This document shows, in pieces, positions 27,656 to 35,362 of a DNA stretch of 64,000 nucleotides (positions are counted from its first letter, which is position 1; each line of letters opens with the position of its first letter). Source of the stretch: VXNE01 sp963664635 (GTDB lineage: Bacteria; Pseudomonadota; Gammaproteobacteria; Pseudomonadales; Azotimanducaceae); contig OY761542.1 in assembly GCA_963664635.1 (NCBI GenBank), forward strand, positions 4,154,001-4,218,000, in the 5' to 3' direction. The position numbers and the translations under genes are program-made. The notes under the pieces are model-generated. The model had not been told where the DNA came from and ran no database searches. It saw nothing but the letters and a program-made list of their open reading frames with translations.

Positions 27656-30025
27656 ATGTCGAACGGTCTGCTTGCGGGCTTGCGGGTCGTGGAGCTCGCC
27701 CACCCGCTGACGGAGTACGCCGGGCTCGTCTGGGCCGGCCTCGGAGCGGAAGTGCTCCTCGTCGAACCCCCAGATGGCGCCCTCGCCCGACGCCGCCGGC
27801 CGCGCGTTCCCGGCTCCGGCGAGTCGAGCCGGGGGAGCTTGGCGTTCCTTGCCCGCAACACCAACAAGAAGAGCGTCGTCATCGATCCGGGGGACGGCGA
27901 CGACATCGCCGTGCTGCGCGGACTCTGTGCGCGTGCCGACGTGGTCTTCGACGCCGACGGTTCTCCGTTCCATGCACTTGACGCCGCCGGGGAGGCTCCC
28001 GTCGCGGTTACCGTCACCGACCCCGTCGGGCTCGGCGTGTCGTCCATCGTCGGTTTCGCGGCCAGCGGCGGCCTCGCCTCCAGCGGCTGGCCGCACCAGC
28101 CGCCCTGCAACGCGCCGTCCTGGCTGGCCCTCGACGGGGCCGGCGTGTACGCCGCGATCATGGGCGCGGCGGGGCTCCTGCGTCACCGCCGGAGCGCGCG
28201 CTCCGTGCGCTACGAAATCCCGTACCACCAGGCTGCGACCGCGAGCATCACGCCGTGGACCCGCAGCCTGTTCGACTACGACACCCACGCGCACGGCCAG
28301 GGCACCCTCACCGCCCGCGTGGGACCCGGCGGCTTCCCGATCCACGAGGCGAAGGACGGCTACGTGCGGATACTCGCGGCGACGCCCAAGCAGTGGGAAG
28401 CGCTCGTCGACCTGCTCGACCGCCCCGAAGAGCTCGTATCCGGCCCCTGGGGCGATCTCGCCTTCCGCCTCCAGAACTTCGACGCCCTCAAGCTCGTCTG
28501 CGACGACCTGATCCGCCAACGCACCGTGGAGGAGGTCTTCATCGGGGGACAGCGGCGCGGCCTCACCGCATCTCCCGTCCACACGCTCTCCGACTTCCGC
28601 AACGACGTACACGTCCGCGAACGCGAAATCATGGCGACCGTCGACGATCCGGACTTCGGCGCCATGGAACTGGTGCGCCCGCCGCATCGCCTGGGCCCCT
28701 CCACCCTGAACGTGCCCATCGAAGCCGCCCCGGCCCTGGGCGAGCACGACGACTACGCCCGCACCCTCCTCGACGAGCCGGTACGGTCGCCCGGACCGTC
28801 CGCGGTGGACACGGCCGACGCCTCCGACGACGAGCGCCCGCTCGCCGGACTGCGCGTCCTGCAGCTCGGCGTCGGCGCGGTCGCGCCGGAGGCGGCGTCG
28901 GTGCTCGCCTGTCTCGGCGCGGAGGTCCTCAAGGTCGAGTCCCGCGTGTACCCGGACTTCCTGCGCCGGGCCGGACTCGGCGGCGAGACCGATCTCGACC
29001 ACAGCCCCACCTTCAACCAGTTGAACCTCGGCGTGGAGAGCGTCGCCATCGACCTGTCGCGGCCCGAGGGCGTGGAGCTGGCGCACCGCCTCGCGGCGGA
29101 ATGCGACGTGATCATGGAGAACATGCGCGGGACCGTCGTTCCCAAGTGGGGCCTCGACTACGAGTCCGCCCGCGGGATGCGGGAGAACATCGTCTACCTG
29201 TCGAGCCAGGGACTGGGCAAGGGGCCCTACGACGGCTTCCAGACCTTCGGCCCGAACCTGCAGACCTTCTCCGGCGTCACCCACCAGTGGGCGCACCCCG
29301 ACGACCCCTACCCGGTCGGCACGACCCTCAACCACCCGGACCACATCGCGGGCAAGCAGGCGCTCGTCGCGGTGCTCGGCGCCCTCCTGCAACGGCCCGC
29401 CGAAGGGTGCCATATCGACGCCGCCCAGGTGGAGGCCGCCGCGTACCTCATCGGCGACCGGTACGCGGAACAGTTCTTCTCCGCGGCCGAGGTGGCGGGC
29501 CGGGGCAACTACAGCCCCGACATGGCGCCGCACGGGTGCTATCGCTGCGCGGACGCCGGCGAGGACGAGCGCTGGCTGGCGCTCGCGGTGGAGGACGACG
29601 AACAATGGCGGCGGCTGTGCTCCGTGGCCGGCCTCGAGGCCCTGGACGACCCCGCGCACGGCGACACCGCGGGGCGGCTCGACAACGTCCAGGCGCTGGA
29701 TGACGTCCTGTCGGCCTGGGCTGGCGAACGTCAGGTCGAGGAAGCGGAGGCTCTACTGCGCGCCGCCGGCGTTCCGGTCTCGCGTGTGGTGACGGGGGCG
29801 GACATGGCCGCAACGGAGACGGGGTTCTTCCCGAGCGTGCGGTCTCCGTGTTCGGGCACGCGGCACTGCACCGGGATGCCGGTCATCACGGCGGCAGGCA
29901 CGCGGCCTCCGGTTGGTCCCTCGCCCATGATCGGGCAGCACACGGGGCGGGTGCTCTTCGACGTGCTGGGGCTCGAGGCCGAAGCGGTCGTGCGGCTGCG
30001 CGACGAGAAGATCGTCGGGTACTGA
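27656..30025 (+). CDS. Double-domain class III (CaiB/BaiF) CoA-transferase
   Basis: 789 residues from ATG 27656 with GGGAGG upstream. Two CaiB-type domains occur in tandem: the first starts LAGLRVVELAHPLTEYAG, the second near residue 396 starts LAGLRVLQLGVGAVAPEAAS. The second half keeps the family pattern around the catalytic aspartate (EGCHIDAAQVEAA, Asp588). In the first half the matching region reads VRYEIPYHQAA and has no Asp, so that domain may be inactive. Class III enzymes move CoA between carboxylic acids, using an aspartyl-CoA thioester. The stop shares one base with the following pseudogene start (TGATG). Confidence 0.87.
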   Translation: MSNGLLAGLRVVELAHPLTEYAGLVWAGLGAEVLLVEPPDGALARRRRPRVPGSGESSRGSLAFLARNTNKKSVVIDPGDGDDIAVLRGLCARADVVFDADGSPFHALDAAGEAPVAVTVTDPVGLGVSSIVGFAASGGLASSGWPHQPPCNAPSWLALDGAGVYAAIMGAAGLLRHRRSARSVRYEIPYHQAATASITPWTRSLFDYDTHAHGQGTLTARVGPGGFPIHEAKDGYVRILAATPKQWEALVDLLDRPEELVSGPWGDLAFRLQNFDALKLVCDDLIRQRTVEEVFIGGQRRGLTASPVHTLSDFRNDVHVREREIMATVDDPDFGAMELVRPPHRLGPSTLNVPIEAAPALGEHDDYARTLLDEPVRSPGPSAVDTADASDDERPLAGLRVLQLGVGAVAPEAASVLACLGAEVLKVESRVYPDFLRRAGLGGETDLDHSPTFNQLNLGVESVAIDLSRPEGVELAHRLAAECDVIMENMRGTVVPKWGLDYESARGMRENIVYLSSQGLGKGPYDGFQTFGPNLQTFSGVTHQWAHPDDPYPVGTTLNHPDHIAGKQALVAVLGALLQRPAEGCHIDAAQVEAAAYLIGDRYAEQFFSAAEVAGRGNYSPDMAPHGCYRCADAGEDERWLALAVEDDEQWRRLCSVAGLEALDDPAHGDTAGRLDNVQALDDVLSAWAGERQVEEAEALLRAAGVPVSRVVTGADMAATETGFFPSVRSPCSGTRHCTGMPVITAAGTRPPVGPSPMIGQHTGRVLFDVLGLEAEAVVRLRDEKIVGY

Positions 30026-30720
30026 TGTCGCTCGCCGTCCGGATCATCGGAGCCATCGTGGGCGCCGCAGTCGCCCTGTATGTCCTGGCCGTGTGTTTCG
30101 GCCTGTACGTCAGGCAGAGGGGCCAGCGGCCGTTCGACGCCGACGCCCTCGCCGCGGAGGGCGGCAGGTACGTGACGAGCGCCGACGGCCGCGTCGTCGA
30201 GTACTTCACCTACGGTGCGGCGGACCCCAACGCGAAGGTCGTCGTGAACATGCACGGGTCGGGCACCGATGGCGCGCGAGCAGGCGAGGCTCAACGCGGT
30301 CATGCACCTCAGCCTCGCGACCCTCTCGCCGTGGCTGCCCCTCAAGGCGATCCGGAACAGCCTGCCCAGGGTCCTCGGGGACGCCGCGTTGCTGCAGCAC
30401 TTCGCCGACAGCTTCCAGCGCGGCGTGGTCCGGGGGAGCGTCGGGAAATGCCTGGGAGCGGCCGGCGACGTCTGCCACGAGTGGGGTTTCGACCCGCGCC
30501 TGATCGAGACACGCAACGTCGTCATCTGGCATTCGGCCGACGACACGTTGTGTCCCCCGAAATCGGCCGCTGGCTGGCCGGGATGTTCCGCGCAAAGGAG
30601 GGGGTCCGGGTCAACTTCCGCGACGACGATGTCGGCTACGGTCACGTGACCTACTCGCGCGGCGAGTTCGCAAAGCCCGAGGGCTCGATGGTCAAGGCGC
30701 TCGTCGACGGACTTGCGTGA
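30025..30720 (+). pseudogene. Alpha/beta hydrolase pseudogene (internal deletion plus frameshift)
   Basis: The first ~80 codons from ATG 30025 encode a membrane-anchor helix and an alpha/beta hydrolase start ending in VVVNMHGSGTDG. Frame 1 then turns into Arg/Gly-rich nonsense. A new frame from about 30269 continues with AREQARLN...SPWLPLKAIRNSLP and ends in VVIWHSADDTLCPP, which looks like the C-terminal part of the same fold. The central part with the nucleophile serine is missing. Near 30554-30558 (five C) the sense returns to frame 1 (SPEIGRWLAGMF...GYGHVTY, the His region). One deletion and one probable single-C loss would explain this. The second could also be a sequencing or assembly error. 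Confidence 0.75.
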
Positions 30721-30742
30721 GGGCGCCACGCGGGTCCCGCCC
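30721..30742. repeat. Dispersed hairpin repeat, diverged copy
   Basis: GGGCGCCACGCGGGTCCCGCCC follows the pseudogene stop directly and resembles the hairpin at 49610-49630 (GGGCGACC, loop ACGCG, GGTCGCCC). It could form a stem and act as a transcript end, but there is no T tract. Confidence 0.4.
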
Positions 30743-30822
30743 ACGGGCGGGGGGCCCGTGCAGGTTGCGCGGCCCCCACGCGCTGGCTAGAGTTCCCGCT
30801 CCCCGACTTCACGGTCCGCCCA

Positions 30823-31941
30823 ATGAATGTCCCCGCATCGCCCTCCGCCCTCACCGTCGAGCAGAAACGCGTGCTCTATCGCGACGGTTACGTGGTCGTG
30901 CCGAACGCCGTCGCGCCGGAACTCGTCGAGGCGGCACTCGCCCGCATCCGCCGCGCGCAGAAGGGCGAGAGCCTGTCCGCCGAACCCGAGATGACGGACC
31001 TCGTCAACGCGTCGTCCGTCGCTCCGATCCTCCACGAGGTCATGGGGCAGTTCGACCCGCCGACCCACTGCCAGATCGGCGTGAACAAGCCCTCGCGGCC
31101 CGGGGAGCACTTCAACAACCTCGGGTACCGTGACTGCGACATGCCGTACTACGGCGCGCAGACCCACATGGACGGCCTCATCACGATCTCGGCGCCGCAG
31201 GAGGTTCAGGAAGGGACTCCGGACGAGATCTATCACCGCTACTTCGCCTCCGGTCCGAAGGGCGACATCGGCCGCAGCCCGGACGTGATGGGGCACAACA
31301 TGGTGCCCATGTTCCAGGATCCCGGGATGACCCTCGGCATCGGCAGCTTCACGGCGTTCGTGTTCGTCTGCCTGAACGACCAGACCGTCGAGGGTTGCGG
31401 CCAGACGGCGCTGCTCCGCGGCGCCCACCACGCCGCCGAGCGTTTCTTCCGCTGGCAGCACGAGACCAACGGCCACCTCGGCCCCGAAGGCCCCGGCTGG
31501 CCGCGGCTGAACCACGACGCGCCGAACCGGTGCGGGCTGGTCTACCTGCCGGATGCGGTGCGGAACGCGTTCATCGACGAGGACTCGGAGTGCACGCCCG
31601 ATGGCAAGCGATGGCCGCAACCGACGCAGATCCTGATGCGGCCCGGCGACGCATGCATCACCAGCTATCACATTCCCCACTCCGGCACGCGCAACGAGCG
31701 CGGCACCGAGTCGCGCAAGAACATCATCTTCCGGATACGCAACAAGAAGCGGCAGCCGGACAAGGTGGCCAACGGCGTCTCGGACCACCCCGACCGCGGA
31801 CAGATGGGTGAGTGGCTCGAATACGAGGACGGCAACGACCCCTGGGAACGCTCCAAGTACGCCCTGTGCCACATGTGGGACGAGTGGGAGGGCATGGCGG
31901 ACATCGTCGCGGAGGAACAGGCACGGGAGGCGACCGCCTGA
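30823..31941 (+). CDS. Phytanoyl-CoA dioxygenase family protein
   Basis: 372 residues from ATG 30823. The N-terminus LTVEQKRVLYRDGYVVVPNAV is the typical PhyH opening. Iron ligands THMDG (HxD) and SYHIPHSGTRN (distal His, then Arg) are visible, with FVFVCLNDQTVEGCGQT between them on the core jelly-roll strand. The protein is longer than usual because of an Asp/Trp-rich C-terminal tail (WERSKYALCHMWDEW). Its 3' end overlaps the CmcJ-like gene as CTGA, suggesting the two oxidative enzymes act together. The substrate is not known. Confidence 0.85.
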   Translation: MNVPASPSALTVEQKRVLYRDGYVVVPNAVAPELVEAALARIRRAQKGESLSAEPEMTDLVNASSVAPILHEVMGQFDPPTHCQIGVNKPSRPGEHFNNLGYRDCDMPYYGAQTHMDGLITISAPQEVQEGTPDEIYHRYFASGPKGDIGRSPDVMGHNMVPMFQDPGMTLGIGSFTAFVFVCLNDQTVEGCGQTALLRGAHHAAERFFRWQHETNGHLGPEGPGWPRLNHDAPNRCGLVYLPDAVRNAFIDEDSECTPDGKRWPQPTQILMRPGDACITSYHIPHSGTRNERGTESRKNIIFRIRNKKRQPDKVANGVSDHPDRGQMGEWLEYEDGNDPWERSKYALCHMWDEWEGMADIVAEEQAREATA

Positions 31942-32780
31942 GGCGGCCGAAACGCGGGATAAACCGTGCCGCCGTCCAACCGGCTTCCACGCCTGTTCAC
32001 GACGTCGAGGCAACGCTGCGCTTCGGCGTGGACACCGGGGCGCGGCAGTCTCACGAGATCGACCCGCGCATCGGGCGGTGGGCCAGGTCGGTCGAGCACG
32101 AGGTGACGGTCCACGACGGTCGCGGCGAGCCCGCGGAGCTGGACACACACGGGTTCGAACTGCTGCGGCATCCGCGTCCGCCGATGGATTGGGACGACGC
32201 GACCGCAGTGGCCGAGGTCTACTACCCGCAAGCGACGGCCCTGGCTCTCGAACGCACCGGCGGCACGCGGGCCTTCATCTTCGACCACACCGTGCGCCAC
32301 GGCGACGAGGGCGTGCGTGCGGCGCGAGGCGTGCGCGAACCCGCCTACGGCGTACACAACGACTACACGCACTGGTCCGCCCGCAAGCGCCTGCGGGAGC
32401 TCCTGCCGAACGAAGCCGACACGCTCCTCGAACGGCGTTTCGCCATCGTCCAGGTCTGGCGGCCGATCCGCCGGCCGATCGAGGCCGATCCCATCGCCAT
32501 CGCGGACGCCCGCGGCATCCGGGAGTCGGACCTGATCCCGGTCAACCGTATCTCGCCTGGGCGCGTGGGGGAGACCTGGCAGATCGCCCGGCACGGCGGG
32601 CAGCGCTTCTACTGGTTCCCGCACATGACGCCGGACGAGGCGCTGCTCTTCAAGGTGTACGACTCGGCGACCGACGGACGCGCGCGCTTCACCGCACACA
32701 CGGCGTTCCGGCTGCCGACGCAGGACGCAGAGACGCCGGCGCGGGAGAGCTGCGAAGTGCGGATGTTCGTGTTCTTCTGA
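31938..32780 (+). CDS. CmcJ/NvfI-like oxidoreductase
   Basis: 280 residues if started at CTG 31938, which shares CTGA with the PhyH stop and has GGGAGG seven bases upstream; no ATG, GTG or TTG is in frame before the conserved region. The conserved blocks of the CmcJ/NvfI group are clear: YGVHNDYTHWSARKRLRELLP, RFAIVQVWRPIRRP, QRFYWFPHMTPDEALLFKVYDS and FTAHTAF. Family members include a protein of cephamycin biosynthesis and fungal oxidative isomerases, so an oxidative step in secondary metabolism or catabolism is likely. The non-standard start is a proposal, not proven. Confidence 0.72.
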   Translation: MRRPKRGINRAAVQPASTPVHDVEATLRFGVDTGARQSHEIDPRIGRWARSVEHEVTVHDGRGEPAELDTHGFELLRHPRPPMDWDDATAVAEVYYPQATALALERTGGTRAFIFDHTVRHGDEGVRAARGVREPAYGVHNDYTHWSARKRLRELLPNEADTLLERRFAIVQVWRPIRRPIEADPIAIADARGIRESDLIPVNRISPGRVGETWQIARHGGQRFYWFPHMTPDEALLFKVYDSATDGRARFTAHTAFRLPTQDAETPARESCEVRMFVFF

Positions 32781-32817
32781 GCCGCCGTGCTGGACATTCG
32801 CCCGAGCCGCGCAATAC

Positions 32818-32950
32818 GGAAACGGGCATTCCGGAAACGGGACACACACGGCCGCGGGAACGGAAACGGGAGGAACGGAAACGGGACACACACGGCCGCG
32901 TCGCCACGAGCCTATTCCGGAAACGGGACACACACGGCCGCGTCGCCACG
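32818..32950. repeat. REP-like array left of the transposase
   Basis: A 24-base unit, GGAAACGGGACACACACGG followed by CCGCG, occurs at 32833-32856, 32877-32900 and 32919-32942; the last two continue identically into TCGCCACG. Two further partial GGAAACGGG copies lie at 32818 and about 32862. The units are 42-44 bases apart. GGACACACAC also occurs, in inverted orientation, in the repeats on the far side of the transposase (34158-34263). This fits REP-type elements mobilised by the adjacent Y1 transposase. In the rest of the gap, 32951-33120, nothing further was recognised. Confidence 0.65.
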
Positions 32951-33120
32951 TGAGAATCTTGGAGCCTAGATGAGGTCAGGGGCGATGGAGGCGGGAGTCG
33001 TGTTCCGGAAAGGGGCGTGGGGCGTTCCGTTCACGGACTCCTGCGCGACCTGGAGACCGTTGAGGCCATCATCCGGGGCCTGATTGGCGGCCGAGCATGC
33101 GTCGACTACCCGTGAGGGTA

Positions 33121-34071
33121 TCAAGCGGGCAGGGGAGTCTCCCGGAGAGGCAAGTTCCGCGCTGCGGTCCAGTGCCGTAGCTGCTCGGCGGAGCCGTAGG
33201 CGCGCTGCCGTTTCCGCAGCGCGGTCACCCAGGCCGCCCAGCGCGCGGCGGGGTCGGGACTCTGCCGCGTTCCGGTTTCCACGGCCACCATCTCCAGCAG
33301 CAGTTCCAGGTAGGCCCGCAGGGTGATGGCCAGGGGCGCGGGGGTCTCGGTGGCGGTGTCTTCGAGGCCGGACGCCACCGGTGCGAGGTACTCGTCCAGC
33401 GCCGCCTCGCTGTGTTCCCGCAGGCGCTCGCCGATCGAAGTGTCGCGGCACTCGATGAGTTCGCGCACCTGCCCCGCCCGGACGGGATTGAGATCCACGT
33501 AGACCATTGCCGCCAGCAAGGCCTCTTCGCTCAACAGCGCACCGGAGTAGAAGCGCTGTTCGAAGAAGTGTCCCTCGCAGTCGTCCTCCAGGTTGGCGCG
33601 GCGCGCGATCGGCTGCTTCAGGTACTTCATGAAGTCCGACAACGAGCCGAGTGTGCGACGCGCGCGGGCGAGGCGCTCGGGATCCTCCACGAGCAGCTCG
33701 CGCTGCTCCGCCTTGCGCTGCTCGAGTTGCGCCGCCTTGCGCTGCTCGTCCACATGGTCCTTCACCCTGGGCGGGAACGCGTCGACATGGCGCCGCGCCA
33801 CTTCCTCGTCGGTCCAGGACTCGCATGCCTTGGGGTCGTAGCGCAGCACCATGTGGAAGTGGTTGCTCATGACGGCGTAGCCGAAGATCTCCACCGCGAA
33901 GCACCGCGCCAGGCGCTTCATGCGGTCGACCAGCCAGGGTTTGCGGTGGGAGTAGTCGCGCCGCGTGAAGGGGTCGTGGCCGCACAGCCAGGCGCGCCGC
34001 ACGCAGCGCGACGTGAGGTGGTAGCAGGCGGCATGCTCCTCGTCGACCAGCTTGTGGCGGGCGGTGGCCAT
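33121..34071 (-). CDS. Y1 (IS200-like/REP-associated) transposase
   Basis: 316 residues from ATG 34071; in the longer reading to 34221 the extra N-terminus is simply translated repeat DNA. The N-terminal part has YHLTSRCVRRAWLCG and AVMSNHFHMVLRYDP: the HFH is the HUH metal-binding motif of single-strand transposases. A following segment, FMKYLKQPIARRAN, carries a candidate catalytic tyrosine, and FFEQRFYSGALL fits the larger REP-associated tyrosine transposases. The C-terminal 100 residues are variable. It is flanked by repeats sharing GGACACACAC in opposite orientation, as expected for enzymes that move REP-like hairpins rather than a classical IS. It appears intact. Confidence 0.85.
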   Translation of the reverse strand: MATARHKLVDEEHAACYHLTSRCVRRAWLCGHDPFTRRDYSHRKPWLVDRMKRLARCFAVEIFGYAVMSNHFHMVLRYDPKACESWTDEEVARRHVDAFPPRVKDHVDEQRKAAQLEQRKAEQRELLVEDPERLARARRTLGSLSDFMKYLKQPIARRANLEDDCEGHFFEQRFYSGALLSEEALLAAMVYVDLNPVRAGQVRELIECRDTSIGERLREHSEAALDEYLAPVASGLEDTATETPAPLAITLRAYLELLLEMVAVETGTRQSPDPAARWAAWVTALRKRQRAYGSAEQLRHWTAARNLPLRETPLPA

Positions 34072-34157
34072 GGCGACAAGATTCCCATACGCCTCCCCGC
34101 CACCGCTCTCGGCGATCTCTCCGCATTCCGTAGGAATTCCGCCCGGCCGCACGTGCG

Positions 34158-34263
34158 CTGTAGCCATCTCCCCGTGAGACCGAACTGGTGTGTGTCCTGG
34201 GCCGACCCGTCCTGTAGCCATCTCCCCGTGAGACCGAATTGGTGTGTGTCCTGGGCCGACCCA
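34158..34263. repeat. Two tandem copies of a 54-bp unit right of the transposase
   Basis: A unit starting CTGTAGCCATCTCCCCGTG occurs at 34158 and again at 34212, with one C/T difference over about 51 bases. Each contains GGTGTGTGTCCTGGGCCG, the inverse of the GGACACACAC core of the array at 32818-32950. A further GTGTGTCCC follows at about 34281. The copies lie just upstream of the transposase start and read through in its extended frame. Confidence 0.75.
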
Positions 34264-34317
34264 CGGCGCGGCCGACCCGCGTGTGTCCCGGCCCGAGGGA
34301 TGCCTCTCACCCGGCGT

Positions 34318-35343
34318 TCAGAACGCCGGGAACACGGCTTCCGCAAACGCCCGCGCGTAGTCGAATCCCCCGTCCTCCGCGGGCGCGGGGGTCGGCATCG
34401 GATGCGGCACGATGGCTTCGATGGGCAGGCCGTAGCCGAGGACGGTCCGGAGCTGCTCCACGATCGCCTCGAAGGGGCCGTGCAACGCGAACGCGTCCAC
34501 CGCAGACGCGGGCAGGAACGACACCACCTCCCCGGCGGCCTCCAAGTCCCGGGCATGGTGGAAGTCCGGCCAGACCTCGCGCTTCAGGACTTCCACGTCC
34601 GGGCCGTTCCAGGACAACCCGATGTGCTCGAACAGCATCGGCGAGTACTCGTAGTACCCGGCCGCGGCCGCCCGGCCGATCCGCCCCGCGCGCTCCGGGT
34701 CGTCGTCGACCACGGTGTGGAACACGCACCCGATGCGGATCTCGTCGGGATCCCGGCCCGCCTCCGCGGCGCCCGCCCGCACCGCCGCCACGGCCAGCCG
34801 CAGATTGGTTTCGTGTACGCCGACCCGGATGAACACCCCGTCCGCGACGCGCCCCGCCATGCGCAGCGTCTTCGGTCCCTGCGCCGCGACCCACACGGGT
34901 ACGGGCGCCGCGTGCCGGAGCACCGCGGGCCTGGCCGCGGGCACCGCAATGCGCTTCCCCGCGTTCAGGCCGCGGATCGTGCGGATGGCCTCCTCCAGTT
35001 CCGCCACCGTTGCGGGCCGTTGCCCCATCAGGCGCACCGCCGTGTCGCCGACGCCCATGCCGAGCAGGGTGCGGCCCGGCGCGAGACGGTCCACGGTGGC
35101 GATGGACCCCGCGAGCACCGCCGGGTGGCGCATGACCGGATTCTCGATCAGGGGGCCGAGCACGATGCGGGACGTGCTGCGCAACCCCTCGGCCAGCATG
35201 ACGTAGGGGTCGAGCACCAGCAGCGGCGACGACGGGATGAACCCATAGGCCCAGCCGAGCGCTTCGAGGCGGGCGGCGTCCGCGGCGAACCGCTCCGGCG
35301 AACGAAGATCCAGCCGGTTGAGGCCAAACGAAACTCGGGACAT
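34318..35343 (-). CDS. LLM-class flavin-dependent oxidoreductase
   Basis: 341 residues from ATG 35343 with GGAGAG upstream. The luciferase-like TIM barrel is indicated by MSRVSFGLNRLDL, SRIVLGPLIENPVMRHP, ATVDRLAPGRTLLGMGVGD, and PVPVWVAAQGPKTLRMAGRVADGVF, the last being common in F420- or FMN-dependent reductases of the methylene-tetrahydromethanopterin-reductase type. The C-terminal part VDAFALHGPFEAIVEQL suggests a regular full-length enzyme. It lies 20 bases downstream of nothing co-directional but just upstream, in transcription order after the MFS gene, so the two may share a transcript. Cofactor and substrate are undetermined. Confidence 0.85.
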   Translation of the reverse strand: MSRVSFGLNRLDLRSPERFAADAARLEALGWAYGFIPSSPLLVLDPYVMLAEGLRSTSRIVLGPLIENPVMRHPAVLAGSIATVDRLAPGRTLLGMGVGDTAVRLMGQRPATVAELEEAIRTIRGLNAGKRIAVPAARPAVLRHAAPVPVWVAAQGPKTLRMAGRVADGVFIRVGVHETNLRLAVAAVRAGAAEAGRDPDEIRIGCVFHTVVDDDPERAGRIGRAAAAGYYEYSPMLFEHIGLSWNGPDVEVLKREVWPDFHHARDLEAAGEVVSFLPASAVDAFALHGPFEAIVEQLRTVLGYGLPIEAIVPHPMPTPAPAEDGGFDYARAFAEAVFPAF

Positions 35344-35362
35344 GGGGCGGAACTCTCCTGCG

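Noticed and set aside
32833..32942. Regularly spaced 24-base repeats as a possible CRISPR array
   Set aside because: Only three units, spacers of about 20 bases that themselves contain partial repeat copies, no cas genes, and an adjacent Y1 transposase; REP-type repeats explain it better.
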